Positions 56,124-64,000 of a stretch of 64,000 bases of DNA are shown one piece after another. Below the pieces are notes generated by a model. The model was not told the origin of the DNA. It made no database searches and saw nothing but the letters and a program-made list of their open reading frames with translations. Origin of the DNA: Acidobacteriota bacterium. GTDB lineage: Bacteria > Acidobacteriota > Terriglobia > Bryobacterales > Bryobacteraceae. A program made the position numbers and the translations under genes. Every line of letters begins with the position of its first letter. The stretch's first letter is position 1. The stretch covers positions 5,460 through 69,459 of the forward strand of contig JAEZIJ010000129.1 in NCBI GenBank assembly GCA_023436715.1. Reading direction: 5' to 3'.

Positions 56124-59100
56124 ATGAAGAACTTGCGAAGTGGCATCCTACTGCTGATCCCTGCCATATGTTGGGGGCAATCGGCGACTACGGGACTGTT
56201 GGGGCTGGTGGTTGATCAGAGCGGTGGCGTGGTTGCCCAGGCGCTCGTGTCTGTGGTGGATCGCGCGAAATCCGTACAACGTCAAACCAGGACGAGCTCC
56301 GAGGGTGTGTTCGTGCTCGATCAACTCCCCCCATCGCACTACGCGGTGAAGATAGAGAAGGGAGGGTTCGCCCCCGCCGAATTCGCGAACGTGGTCCTGA
56401 ATGTGAGCGAACGCCGGCGCCTGGATGTCACCCTAGCGCTGGCCCAGCGCGGGGAGGCCATAAACGTCGTCGCCGCGGCTCCATTGGTTTCCGATTCGCC
56501 CGCCGTCTCAACCGTTGTCGACGAGCGCTTCATGGAGAACCAGCCCCTCAACGGCCGCAGCTTCCAGCGCCTCATCGAACTGTCTCCTGGTGTCGCGTTC
56601 ACGCCTTCGAACCTGACCAGCCAGGGGCAGTTCAGTGTGAACGGGCAGCGCGCGGGGAGCAACTACTTCACTATCGACGGTGTCAGCGCCAATTTCGCCT
56701 CCTCGCCATCGGTCACGCTCTACGAGACGGCGGGTGGCGGTGTTCCGTCGTATTCCGCCTCCGGAACGACGACCAGCCTGGCCTCGGTGGATGCGATCCA
56801 GGAGTTCAGCATTCAGACCTCGTCGTATGCGCCTGAATTTGGTCGTCAGCCCGGCGCCCAGGTATCGATCGTGTCGCGCTCCGGAACGAACCAATGGCAC
56901 GGCACTGCCTTCGACTACTTGCGAAACAGCGTCTTCGATGCCAACAACTTCTTCGCCAACCGCAGCGGCCTGGAGAAGGCGGCGATCCGCCAGAACGATT
57001 TCGGCGGCACGCTCGGAGGGCCGCTCGCGATCCCCGGAGTTTATGATGGCCGCGACCGGACATTCTTCTTTGCCTCCTACGAAGGCGTCCGCCTGCGCCA
57101 GCCTTTCGTGACCGAAACGCTCGAAGTGCCCACCGTGGAGGCACGGGCCGCCGCCACAGGCCCCATGAAAGACATCCTGAGCGCTTTTCCGTTACCCACC
57201 GGGCCGGCAATCGCCACGTCGCCGGGCGCCGCGGAGTACGTCGCGAGTTTCTCCAACCCGCAGACCGTCAACGCGACCAGCATCCGTATCGACCATACGT
57301 TCACGCCGAAGCTGATGGTCTTCGGCCGCTACAACTTCGCGCCGTCGGAAGACCATCAACGCGCCCGGTACTGCGCCGCGAGCTGCGTGGCGCTGCTCGA
57401 ATACCGGACGCAGACGGCCACCACGGGAGCGACCATGGTGTTTTCCCCGTCGGTGACTAACGATCTCCGCTTCAACTGGAGTGAAGCTAAGGTCAAACAG
57501 AGTTACTACATGGACGACTTCGGCGGCGCCATCGTGCCGCCGGCATCGAGCCTCTATCCCTCTTTCACCACACGCGACGACGGCTACGTCTACATCGAGG
57601 TCAACGCCTCGGGTTCCAACACTCTCAGCGACGGCCTGTTCTCCGACAACCGCCAACGGCAGTTGAATCTCGTCGATACGATCACCTACACGCGCGGCAC
57701 GCACGCAACGAAGTTCGGCGTGGACTACCGGCGCATCGCATCGTCCTCTTTCTCGGGCACGTACAAGCGGCAGTTCCTTCCGGACACGATCACAGACCTG
57801 GTGAACAATACCCCGGTTTTCGCCGCGATCATCGCGCCCACCCTGACTCTGCGGCCGATCTACAACAACTTCTCCGCCTTCGCTCAGGACACCTGGCGGC
57901 TGCACCCGCGCCTGACGCTGACCTACGGATTGCGCTACGAAATCAATCCGGCTCCATCGGAAGCCAACGGACAGCTCCCGTTCACGGTCCAGAACGTCGA
58001 TGACCTGGCGAGCCTCAGCCTTGCGCCGCAGGGCACGCGGCTCTACGAGACGACCTACAACAACTTCGCGCCCCGCGTGGGAGTGGCCTACCAGCTCCGG
58101 CCCCAATCGCGGACGGTGCTGCGGGCCGGTTTTGGGTCGTTCTACGATCTCGGGTACACCTTCAGCGGCAGTGCGTTCAGCACGGGCATCTTCCCGTTTG
58201 CCCGCACGCTGAATATCGACGAGACCACGTTCACCTCGCCTGACTTTGCGGCCCAGCCGCCCGAGGTAAGCCTGAATCCGCCCTACTCGCGCGTCTTCGC
58301 ATACTCCCCGGGGTTCGAACTGCCCTATACGCTCCAGTACAACGTTACGCTCGAGCACGGCATCGGGCTCCGCGATACGGTGTCGCTCGCCTATGTGGGA
58401 GCTAACGGCCGCCGTCTCGGCCGCGTCGAGAGCCTGCGCAACGTCAACGCGAGCTTCCGCCGCATCGATCTGGTTCGCGACAATGCGAGCTCGGACTACC
58501 ATGCGCTTCAGGCGCAGTACCGCCATCCGCTTTCCCGCGACCTGCAGGTTCTTGCTTCCTACACGTTCGCCAAGAGTCTGGACACGGTTTCCGAAGAATC
58601 ACAGAATAACTTCCAGGCGCCAACCGCACGGCTCGATCCAAACGCAGATCGCGGGCCATCCAACTTCGATGTGCGCCACAGCTTAACCGCCGCGGTGAGC
58701 TATTCGATTCCCCTGCGCAGCGCGAATGCAGTTGGACGAGCGCTGCTGAGCGGATACTCCATCGATGGCACGGTCCGCGCCACGTCCGCCAAGCCCGTGA
58801 ATGTGCTGACAGGACGCGATCCGTTCGGTCTTGGATTGACCAACGTGGCTCGCCCGGATCTGGTCGCCGGCCAGCCATTGTATTTGGATGACCCGAACGC
58901 GCCAGGAGGACAGAGGTTCAATCCGGCTACTTTCGATTCAGCCACGCCGCTGGCGGTGGGACGTCAAGGCTCGCTTGGCAGAAACGTGCTGCGCGGCTTT
59001 GGCGCTTCCCAGTTGGACCTGTCCGTGCGCCGCCAGTTCCGTTTGACTGAGCGTTTAGGGTTGCAGGCGAGAGTCGATGCGTTCAACGTGTTCAACCACC

Positions 59101-59249
59101 CGAACTTCGACAACCCCGTCGGCATCACACGCGACGCCAACTTCGGGCGCTCGACGCAGATGCTGGCTTCGGGACTGGGCGGGCTGAGCGCCCTGTATCA
59201 GGTGGGCGGACCCCGCTCGATGCAAATGGCGCTGAAGCTCGTGTTCTGA
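56124..59249 (+). CDS. TonB-dependent receptor with carboxypeptidase regulatory-like domain (Oar-like)
   Basis: A 1041-residue outer-membrane receptor. After a signal peptide (SGILLLIPAICWGQ) comes a carboxypeptidase-regulatory-like domain at about 22-110 (GLVVDQSGGVVAQALVSVVD, SEGVFVLDQLPPSHYAVKIE). A plug with PLNGRSFQRLIELSPGV and DAIQEFSIQTSSYAPEFGRQ follows, then a long barrel ending QMALKLVF. This architecture is expanded in Acidobacteria. It lies 17 bases after the DUF4198 gene, so the two are probably co-transcribed. The substrate is unknown. It is different from, and not paralogous in detail to, the BtuB-like gene at 45588. Confidence 0.93.
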   Translation: MKNLRSGILLLIPAICWGQSATTGLLGLVVDQSGGVVAQALVSVVDRAKSVQRQTRTSSEGVFVLDQLPPSHYAVKIEKGGFAPAEFANVVLNVSERRRLDVTLALAQRGEAINVVAAAPLVSDSPAVSTVVDERFMENQPLNGRSFQRLIELSPGVAFTPSNLTSQGQFSVNGQRAGSNYFTIDGVSANFASSPSVTLYETAGGGVPSYSASGTTTSLASVDAIQEFSIQTSSYAPEFGRQPGAQVSIVSRSGTNQWHGTAFDYLRNSVFDANNFFANRSGLEKAAIRQNDFGGTLGGPLAIPGVYDGRDRTFFFASYEGVRLRQPFVTETLEVPTVEARAAATGPMKDILSAFPLPTGPAIATSPGAAEYVASFSNPQTVNATSIRIDHTFTPKLMVFGRYNFAPSEDHQRARYCAASCVALLEYRTQTATTGATMVFSPSVTNDLRFNWSEAKVKQSYYMDDFGGAIVPPASSLYPSFTTRDDGYVYIEVNASGSNTLSDGLFSDNRQRQLNLVDTITYTRGTHATKFGVDYRRIASSSFSGTYKRQFLPDTITDLVNNTPVFAAIIAPTLTLRPIYNNFSAFAQDTWRLHPRLTLTYGLRYEINPAPSEANGQLPFTVQNVDDLASLSLAPQGTRLYETTYNNFAPRVGVAYQLRPQSRTVLRAGFGSFYDLGYTFSGSAFSTGIFPFARTLNIDETTFTSPDFAAQPPEVSLNPPYSRVFAYSPGFELPYTLQYNVTLEHGIGLRDTVSLAYVGANGRRLGRVESLRNVNASFRRIDLVRDNASSDYHALQAQYRHPLSRDLQVLASYTFAKSLDTVSEESQNNFQAPTARLDPNADRGPSNFDVRHSLTAAVSYSIPLRSANAVGRALLSGYSIDGTVRATSAKPVNVLTGRDPFGLGLTNVARPDLVAGQPLYLDDPNAPGGQRFNPATFDSATPLAVGRQGSLGRNVLRGFGASQLDLSVRRQFRLTERLGLQARVDAFNVFNHPNFDNPVGITRDANFGRSTQMLASGLGGLSALYQVGGPRSMQMALKLVF

Positions 59250-59252
59250 ACC

Positions 59253-59396
59253 TTACGGCTGCTTGCGAATCACGGCGCGGATGACTCGCCCCTTCGTGTT
59301 GTCAGCGGCAGCCGTCGCGCGCGAGGGCTCCGGCACGATGCTCTCGTAATGCATTAACGCGGGCGGGTACGACGCCAGCCTCTCTCCCTGTACCAG
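59253..59396 (-). pseudogene. C-terminal remnant of an unidentified protein
   Basis: The minus strand reads LVQGERLASYPPALMHYESI, then VPEPSRATAAADNTKGRVIR and a stop, preceded in frame by TAA and with no start nearby. It looks like the tail of a lost gene and fills half of the gap between the receptor and the ABC transporter. I see nothing else in the gap (59397-59543). Confidence 0.3.
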
Positions 59397-59543
59397 TTAT
59401 GGAGGCCGATCCTCGATCTTTATCCCGGCCGGCGAATCTGGGAACGTTGCTAGGCGCTGCGGCACCGGCACAGAGCGGCGTGAAGCTCAGCGCGTTGCAC
59501 CGCGGGGGACTCTATAAAACCGGATAATTGTAACTTTGCGAGC

Positions 59544-60845
59544 CTAAGCGGACCACGCGGCGGCTGGTTCAAGGTACAGCATTTCTTTCGTATCGTCATA
59601 AGCGAGCAACTCGGCATAGCGGCCCCAATCTACCGCCACGTCCATCTGATGTTCGACCTCTTCGGCCAGCACTGCATGCGTCAACTCCGTCCGAATCTTG
59701 CTCCAGGGCAGTTGCTGCCGATCGGCGCTCCGAAGCCGTTCAAGAAGCCAATAAATGACAGGTAAGCGACGGACACGCAGAGCAAAGATTTCCTTACGCC
59801 CTGTCGTACTGGCTTCCGCGAACGTCTCGCCCAGCGAAGTTAGCGTGATATCGCCTTGAGCGACAGTAGCGAAGCCGAGCACTTCCGTGGCCTCCGTCAA
59901 TCGGAGCAGGTGGTCGGAATCCAGCTTCAGGTCATCCGCGAGACGGAAGATATCCTCGCGGCGATCGGGAAGCTTGACAAGGTGCTCCAGCAGTCCTTCC
60001 AGATCGTTAATGTTTACCTCCGGCAGGAGTCGCAACCTGCCTTCTTCGCCTGGCGCGGCACCCAACTCCAGATGCTCCGGCTGTGTCTGGCCCGCCATCG
60101 TGGCGTATACGCGGTCCACCGTTTCCAGAAATGCCGACCCTTTGCGAAACCGGGGCCGTCGCAGATCCACCTTGAGCTCAGCCACCGTCCGGCCCGGCTC
60201 TTTCCCCATAATGACAATGCGATCCGCCATGTAGACAGCCTCCTCAATGTTGTGAGTGACCATCAAAATCGCTTTGGTCGGCAAATTTCCGCCCGTCCAG
60301 AGTGCTACGAGGTCCGTGCGAAGCGCCTCGGCGCTCAGGATGTCCAGTGCGGAAAAAGGTTCATCCAGGCACAACAATTCCGGGCTCACGGCAATCGCGC
60401 GGGCGAAGCCCACCTTCTGCCTCATGCCGCCTGAAAGCTCTCTCGGATATGCCGTCTCGAAACCGTCCAACCCGACCTTGTCGAGAACATCCAGCGCGCG
60501 CGTCTTAGCCAGGTTTTCCGGGACGCCGCGAGCATGCAGCGCCACCTCGACATTCTCCAAGACCGTCAGCCAGGGGAACAGAGCGAAGGATTGAAAGACG
60601 ATGGTCGCCTGCTGGTTGACGCCGCGCAGCGGCCGGCCGCGATACAGCACGTGTCCTTCTGTGGGAGCCATCAGACCGACTACGATTCGGAGGAGCGTGC
60701 TCTTGCCGCAGCCTGAAGGGCCCAACAGCGCCACAAATTCGCCCTCTTCGATTTTCAAGCTTACGTCCTGGACGGCGAGAAACTGCCGCTGCCGGGTCCC
60801 GTAATATTGGCTGACGCCTTCGAGTTCCACAAGAGTATCGGGCAT
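59544..60845 (-). CDS. ABC transporter ATP-binding protein, NitT/TauT type with C-terminal AAA-associated domain
   Basis: A 433-residue ATPase. Residues 1-250 are a standard NitT/TauT ABC domain: Walker A LLGPSGCGKSTLLRIVVGL, Q-loop FQSFALFPWLTVLENVEVAL, signature RELSGGMRQKVGFARAI, Walker B LLCLDEPFSALD, and H-loop MVTHNIEEAVYMAD. From about 290 a second domain appears (VNINDLEGLLEHLVKLPDRR, TLTSLGETFAEASTTGRK), the 'AAA-associated' module of winged-helix type found only in a subset of these ATPases. It is nine bases downstream of the permease. Substrate unknown; no binding protein is nearby. Confidence 0.92.
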   Translation of the reverse strand: MPDTLVELEGVSQYYGTRQRQFLAVQDVSLKIEEGEFVALLGPSGCGKSTLLRIVVGLMAPTEGHVLYRGRPLRGVNQQATIVFQSFALFPWLTVLENVEVALHARGVPENLAKTRALDVLDKVGLDGFETAYPRELSGGMRQKVGFARAIAVSPELLCLDEPFSALDILSAEALRTDLVALWTGGNLPTKAILMVTHNIEEAVYMADRIVIMGKEPGRTVAELKVDLRRPRFRKGSAFLETVDRVYATMAGQTQPEHLELGAAPGEEGRLRLLPEVNINDLEGLLEHLVKLPDRREDIFRLADDLKLDSDHLLRLTEATEVLGFATVAQGDITLTSLGETFAEASTTGRKEIFALRVRRLPVIYWLLERLRSADRQQLPWSKIRTELTHAVLAEEVEHQMDVAVDWGRYAELLAYDDTKEMLYLEPAAAWSA

Positions 60846-60854
60846 GGTCGAGTC

Positions 60855-62636
60855 TCATTCCAAGCGAAACCGGTCTTCCGCCAGCCAATAAAGACGGCGC
60901 CACACCACGCGATTGATCGCCACAACCAAAAAGATCATGGCGAGCGTCGCGGCAAGAAGCATCGGATAGTCGCCTTGCGCTGTCGCCTTGGATATGGCGG
61001 ATCCAATGCCGATGACCGACCGTGTGTCGCCTCCAAATTCGGTGTATTCCGCGACGATGCTGGCATTCCACGCGCCGCCGGACGCCGTAATCAGGCCGGT
61101 GACGATATACGGGAACAAGGCGGGCAACACCAGGACGCGCCATCGCTGCCACCGGCCCAACCCAAGCATCGCGGCAGTATATTTGAGATCCTGAGGCACT
61201 GCCGAGGCCCCGGCGATCACATTGAATAACAGGTACCATTGCGTTCCCATCAACATGAGCGCGATGGCCGCGATATTCAGGCCGGAGGGAAGCGCCAGAA
61301 AGCTGAGCAACAAAACTGGAAACAACGCGGTCGCGGGCACGGAAGCGGCAATTTGCACGATCGGCTGAAGCCAGGCGGACAGCCGGGGGGACGTTCCGAT
61401 CGCGACACCAGCCGGTACGGTCCATACCAGCGCGATGATTACGGTCGCAAGCACTCTGGCCCCGGTTGCGAGCAGACCAATTCCGATCGCCGCCCAACCC
61501 GCCCCGGGCACGTGAAACAGCATCGCCACGGCCCGAACGACGCCATATAGCAGAACGCCGCCGCCGATCACGCCTGCAACAGATAGCCAGGGGAACGTCC
61601 CCCGTTCGGCATCACCAGTGCGTGGACTCACAACCAACGTCGAAATCAGGCGATCGGGCTTGCTCAGGAGACTTCGCAGAACTCGCCGCAGCGCAGGTGC
61701 GATCACGCGGGAACTACGCCATCCGCTGAGAAACCAGGAGGACGGCTCCTTCCCGGCCACGGTCTCAAGCTTGAAACGATCTGACCAGGCAAGCAGCGGC
61801 CGCCAGACAACCTGATCCAATAGAGCGATCATTGCGATGAGCACAAACAAGCCTTGGCCGATCGCCTGAAGGTCACCCTGACGAGCTGCCTCTCGCAGAT
61901 ATGCGCCGATGCCGGGCAGCCGGAAGTCGCGTTTTCCGACGGTGAAGATTTCCGCGGCCATCAGAAAAAACCAGCCGCCGGCCCAACTCATCATGCTGTT
62001 CCAGACCAAGCCGATCGCGGCGAATGGAAGCTCTAGCGTTTTGAAGCGCTGCCAACGGTCGAACGAGAACACGGAAGAGGCTTCGCGAAGTTCGCCTGGA
62101 ATGGTCTTGAGAGACTGATACCAGGAGAAGGTGAGATTCCAAACCTGACTGGTGAAGATCAGGACGACAGAGGCACATTCCGCGGCGACGGTTTGCGGCA
62201 ATATCGCGGCCAGTCCAAGGAGCACAATGGGCAGAAACGAGAGGATGGGTACGCTCTGAAGCACGTCCAGCAACGGCACCATGATCTGACCGGCGCGGTC
62301 GTGATAGGCGGCCACGTAACCGTACACCAGCGTGAAGGCCAGCGAGAGCGCGTAAGCAGCGACCATTCTGCTCAGTGACAAACCTGCATACAGCGCGAGA
62401 TAGCTCGGCGACAGCGAAATCTCAGGACCACGGACGACTGCCGGTGCGTCGAGTGCCATTCGGGCTCCCACATAGACCACGACGGCCACCGTCACGAGTG
62501 CGAAAGCGTCGCCCCAGTTCCACCCTCGTGACGGAGATGCTCCCCAACCGAAGAACCGTCCCCTCACAATGCTCCAGTAAGTGGTCAGCGCGTGCCTCAT
62601 GATTGGATTCTGCCCATCAGGAGTGTCGGCTTTCAT
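60855..62636 (-). CDS. ABC transporter permease, two fused NitT/TauT-type permease domains
   Basis: A 593-residue protein with two BPD-transport permease units of about six membrane helices each. Unit 1 has the coupling loop SLKTIPGELREASSVFSFDR, unit 2 has LKYTAAMLGLGRWQRWRVLV; both carry the EAA-like pattern. The final helix pair is followed by VVWRRLYWLAEDRFRLE. Duplication within one chain fits its partner ATPase acting as a homodimer. The ATG at 62636 is taken as start; Met at residue 13 is an alternative. Substrate unknown (nitrate, sulfonate or bicarbonate-type in the family). Confidence 0.9.
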   Translation of the reverse strand: MKADTPDGQNPIMRHALTTYWSIVRGRFFGWGASPSRGWNWGDAFALVTVAVVVYVGARMALDAPAVVRGPEISLSPSYLALYAGLSLSRMVAAYALSLAFTLVYGYVAAYHDRAGQIMVPLLDVLQSVPILSFLPIVLLGLAAILPQTVAAECASVVLIFTSQVWNLTFSWYQSLKTIPGELREASSVFSFDRWQRFKTLELPFAAIGLVWNSMMSWAGGWFFLMAAEIFTVGKRDFRLPGIGAYLREAARQGDLQAIGQGLFVLIAMIALLDQVVWRPLLAWSDRFKLETVAGKEPSSWFLSGWRSSRVIAPALRRVLRSLLSKPDRLISTLVVSPRTGDAERGTFPWLSVAGVIGGGVLLYGVVRAVAMLFHVPGAGWAAIGIGLLATGARVLATVIIALVWTVPAGVAIGTSPRLSAWLQPIVQIAASVPATALFPVLLLSFLALPSGLNIAAIALMLMGTQWYLLFNVIAGASAVPQDLKYTAAMLGLGRWQRWRVLVLPALFPYIVTGLITASGGAWNASIVAEYTEFGGDTRSVIGIGSAISKATAQGDYPMLLAATLAMIFLVVAINRVVWRRLYWLAEDRFRLE

Positions 62637-62685
62637 GCGAATTGAAATACTCCGTCAATCATCGCTGGCTTAAGTTCCTTGCCCC

Positions 62686-62886
62686 TCAGCGGCGGCCAAC
62701 TGTGCACTTCGTCTTGCCGTCAGTGTACGCCAGACGCTTTTTCACACACCAGGGGCGCCCTAAAACCTCTCGAAGAAACGCCTTCGCGTGGCCCGTCGGA
62801 TTGCCCCGGTTTGTGTAGTCCAGTGCCGAACCCAGTACTCTCGCGAGCGGTCCCGTGGGCTTCTTTGTGCTCGATGATTTGCACAC
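62686..62886 (-). CDS. small hypothetical protein
   Basis: A possible 66-residue basic protein (start GTG at 62886, AAAGGA seven bases upstream) with no signal peptide or membrane segment. LGSALDYTNRGNPTGHAKAF and LGRPWCVKKRLAYTDGKTKC read like real protein rather than shadow. I do not recognise a family. It lies 49 bases upstream of the ABC permease on the same strand, at the border of a debris region, so it may also be a remnant. Confidence 0.35.
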   Translation of the reverse strand: MCKSSSTKKPTGPLARVLGSALDYTNRGNPTGHAKAFLREVLGRPWCVKKRLAYTDGKTKCTVGRR

Positions 62887-62897
62887 TTTAGATTCCT

Positions 62898-63120
62898 TTG
62901 ACTGAGCGCTTGGGGGGGCGAGCAGGCCGTATGCGGAACGGGAGCGTGTTCGCGGTGATGGCCACGGTGCAAAGCGGCGATGTGTTCAATATCGGAAGCA
63001 GTCAGATCCTGAATGGCGATCCGTCGATCCCTGCGAGTCGTCAACGTCCCCTGTTCGTCGGTAGGAACACCTTAAGAGCGCCGCGCACGACTGAACTGAA
63101 CGTGCTGTACGTGCGCTTTC
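62898..63120 (+). pseudogene. C-terminal fragment of an Oar-like TonB-dependent receptor
   Basis: In the frame starting at 62898, FAVMATVQSGDVFNIGSSQI, then LNGDGSV-like LNGDPSIPASRQRPLFVGRN and LRAPRTTELNVLYVRF match the near-C-terminal barrel strands of acidobacterial TonB receptors. There is no upstream part of the gene and the sequence passes directly into an MgtA fragment at 63121, so it is a truncated remnant. Confidence 0.6.
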
Positions 63121-63513
63121 ATGCTGTTTCTGGGACCGATCTCGTCGGTTTTCGACTACGCGACGTTCTGCCTGATGTGGTTCTTCTTCGGCGCGAAAAC
63201 TACTGGCGCCCAGTCGATCTTCCAATCCGGCTGGTTCGTCGAGGGGCTACTGTCACAGACCCTGATCGTTCACATCATCCGGACGCGCTAGCTTCCCTTT
63301 CTGGAAAGTCGTGCGTCTCTGCCGCTCAGCATCCTGACGTCTCTTGTCATGTTCAGCGGCCTCGCGATTCCGTTCACTCCGGCGGGAAGCGCGCTCGGGC
63401 TTAGCCTTCTGCCTTGGGCATACTTCCCTTGGCTAGCTGGCATTTTGGCTGCATACTGCGTACTTGGGCAACTTGCCAAGAACTGGTACGCGCGGAAGTG
63501 TGGATACTACTGA
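63121..63513 (+). pseudogene. mgtA: C-terminal fragment of magnesium-transporting P-type ATPase (MgtA)
   Basis: 131 codons equal to the last three membrane helices of MgtA: LFLGPISSVFDYATFCLMWF, SGWFVEGLLSQTLIVHIIRT, a TAG stop at 63289, then in the same frame ESRASLPLSILTSLVMFSGL, LSLLPWAYFPWLAGILAAYC and NWYARKCGYY with TGA at 63511. The catalytic parts (P-domain DKTGT) are absent. Truncation plus the in-frame stop make it a pseudogene. The next 96 bases hold nothing I recognise. Confidence 0.85.
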
Positions 63514-63609
63514 GCGGCCAGGAGACTATGCGACGGGCGGGCCGGCGGGGTGGAGAAGCACCAAGCTGATCCGCCCCCGTTGGTGTGGGTGAGGCGGCAG
63601 GAGTAACGA

Positions 63610-63851
63610 CTAGATAAGCTCCGCGCGACGTAGCAGACCCTCGTCTGCCAGCACCTCACCTGTGGGGCCATCAGCGAGGACGCGACCCGCTCCAAGCAGC
63701 ACAGTGCGGGTGGTGACCTCTCGCAGGAAGCGCAGATCGTGGCTGGCGACCAGCTTCGCGACTGGCAACCCGCCGAGCGTCTCAGATAACTGATGCACGG
63801 CCCTTCCGTCAAGTTCGGCAGTGGGCTCATCCATGAGTAGCAGTGCCGGTC
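63610..63851 (-). pseudogene. C-terminal fragment of a CbiO-like ABC ATPase
   Basis: The minus strand reads RPALLLMDEPTAELDGRAVH (Walker B and D-loop), then LVASHDLRFLREVTTRTVLL (H-loop) and RVLADGPTGEVLADEGLLRR, ending at TAG/TAA near 63610. This is the last third of an ECF cobalt/nickel-type ATPase. Walker A and signature are missing; upstream it is cut by transposase sequence at about 63850. It is not a copy of the CbiO at 53339, whose corresponding text differs. Confidence 0.75.
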
Positions 63852-64000
63852 GAACAGGCCGAGATCATCATTGACGTGCAAAAAAAAGTATCGGCCCTGC
63901 TGGGGATCTCTCTGCCGGAAGTCAACACCGGCGAGGAGAACTCATGAACGCCGCCCACCAGCTCGGCCGAACGGTGGGCCGGGCGGCCGCCTGTCGCGCC
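63849..64000 (+). mobile_element. IS3-family insertion sequence remnant (OrfA end, OrfB start), runs off the edge
   Basis: The plus strand encodes VEQAEIIIDVQKKVSALLGI and SLPEVNTGEENS to TGA at 63945, the leucine-zipper end of an OrfA-type transposase subunit. An ATG at 63944 overlapping that stop opens MNAAHQLGRTVGRAAACRA, like the start of the IS3 OrfB (integrase-core) protein. The 5' part of OrfA is missing, so the element is truncated at its left end or has been rearranged. Confidence 0.65.

Noticed and set aside
63289..63291. Stop-codon readthrough (amber recoding) in the MgtA fragment
   Set aside because: The gene lacks its catalytic N-terminal two thirds, so the stop is a sign of decay.

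Overview
The window is a GC-rich bacterial chromosome segment that most resembles an acidobacterium of the Solibacter/Bryobacter type. That assignment is inference. It rests on a duplicated-domain MacB/FtsX permease of the acidobacterial ADOP type (13351-15807), a large carboxypeptidase-regulatory-domain TonB-dependent (Oar-like) receptor (56124-59249) plus a fragment of another (62898-63120), and the high GC. The genes read as a Gram-negative cell with an outer membrane.

Left part (1-15.8 kb): an alpha/beta hydrolase and a ComM-type AAA ATPase on the plus strand; then, on the minus strand, a small secreted protein and a three-gene RND efflux operon (outer-membrane factor, permease, adaptor, in that transcription order). 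GDP-mannose 4,6-dehydratase and GDP-fucose synthase follow, coupled to an unknown secreted protein, then a decayed stretch, an MBL-fold hydrolase and the ADOP permease.

Middle part (15.8-27.0 kb): divergent from the permease, and preceded by a strong dyad, lies a compact operon of a WYL-domain regulator, an AddB-like Fe-S nuclease, an AddA-like helicase-nuclease, an SbcD-like exonuclease and an SbcC-like ATPase. This looks like a self-contained, WYL-controlled DNA-end-processing system and is the best candidate here for an undescribed repair or defence module. It ends at a broken small phage-type gene and the 3' half of a tRNA-Gly(CCC), which looks like an integration scar.

B12 part (27.7-54.2 kb): a run of 17 tightly coupled minus-strand genes encodes almost the whole anaerobic (early-cobalt) cobalamin pathway, from uroporphyrinogen III to adenosylcobalamin. 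It is headed by a cobalamin riboswitch with an intrinsic terminator. Two genes are fusions: precorrin-2 dehydrogenase + SUMT + CobC-type phosphatase, and threonine-phosphate decarboxylase + cobyric acid synthase. CbiT is missing. A pduX-type threonine kinase separates this riboswitch from a second one on the opposite strand. The second drives a BtuB-like receptor (frameshifted), an exported membrane-anchored CobN-like chelatase, and the CbiMNQO cobalt importer. The two arms together make B12 and take up corrinoid and cobalt.

Right part (54.2-64 kb): a decayed deoxyhypusine-synthase-family gene, a DUF4198 protein followed by an Oar-like receptor, and a NitT/TauT-type ABC transporter. The last kilobase is a scrapyard of fragments: TonB receptor tail, MgtA tail with a stop codon, cobalt-type ATPase tail and IS3-type transposase pieces running off the edge.
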